DNA of 5,587 nt from Melioribacteraceae bacterium (GTDB lineage Bacteria; Bacteroidota; Ignavibacteria; Ignavibacteriales; Melioribacteraceae): assembly GCA_026987055.1 (NCBI GenBank), contig JALSNL010000023.1, forward strand, positions 1 through 5,587. Direction: 5' to 3'. Below are positions 5,506-5,587 of the stretch, in pieces. The position numbers were made by a program, and so were the translations under genes. How positions within the stretch are numbered: the first letter of the stretch is position 1; the number at the start of each line of letters is the position of its first letter. Below the pieces are notes generated by a model. That model made no database searches. It saw only the letters and a program-made list of their open reading frames with translations, and had not been told where the DNA came from.

Positions 5506-5587
5506 ATCATCAGTCGCCGGTAAGAAATCGTAAATAAAAAAAATCTCTACAAAGACTGGCGATAGCAGATGTGCGATTTCTGATTGC
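5506..5587. repeat. 82-bp intergenic direct repeat, copy 2 (reaches window edge)
   Basis: This is the second copy, 216 bp downstream of the first, with both crossing inverted repeats kept (5514-5521 with 5555-5562; 5523-5530 with 5574-5581). It reaches the last base of the window, so its true right end and any further copies are not visible. In copy 1 the sequence continues with CGATTG after the equivalent point. Confidence 0.9.

Noticed and set aside
5290..5587. CRISPR array
   Set aside because: There are only two repeats of 82 bp, separated by 134 bp that themselves contain repeats, with no regular short repeat-spacer pattern and no cas genes.

Overview
The window is about one-third G+C. 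It carries five protein genes whose style suggests a low-GC member of the Bacteroidota/Ignavibacteriota (Chlorobi-related) group. Evidence for that is an outer-membrane protein signal peptide ending in FSQ, A-rich ribosome-binding sites, a short single-domain phosphotransacetylase, and intergenic AAACCT..AGGTTT-type inverted repeats. The host assignment is an inference, not a sequence match.

Layout. Positions 1-443 (minus) hold the 5' part of an exported, probably beta-barrel outer-membrane protein that runs off the left edge. Positions 515-2461 (minus) hold a complete type II restriction-modification operon. Its endonuclease (277 aa) and its adenine methyltransferase (367 aa) are both unmistakable homologues of EcoRI, with the same gene order (R then M) and all known catalytic and recognition residues of R.EcoRI conserved at the same numbers. 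The predicted target is GAATTC. Positions 2726-4126 (minus) encode a beta-CASP metallo-beta-lactamase RNA-processing nuclease. Positions 4263-5243 (plus) encode phosphate acetyltransferase (pta), divergent from the nuclease across a 136-bp intergenic region. Positions 5244-5587 contain no gene but hold two 82-bp near-identical direct repeats (80/82), each with two crossing inverted repeats, plus two short inverted repeats between the copies.

How the parts relate. The nuclease and pta look like core chromosomal genes and share CCG/CGG-rich word usage. The restriction operon has far fewer of those words and looks like an insertion. Its methyltransferase has about 42 extra C-terminal residues compared with M.EcoRI. 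The DNA encoding that tail forms the left half of an attC-like imperfect hairpin (477-600), which suggests the operon may be, or may have been, an integron-type gene cassette. No previously undescribed defence system is evident. The most interesting items are the apparent horizontal transfer of an intact EcoRI-type system, the attC-like structure fused to the methylase end, and the pseudoknot-capable intergenic repeats at the right edge.
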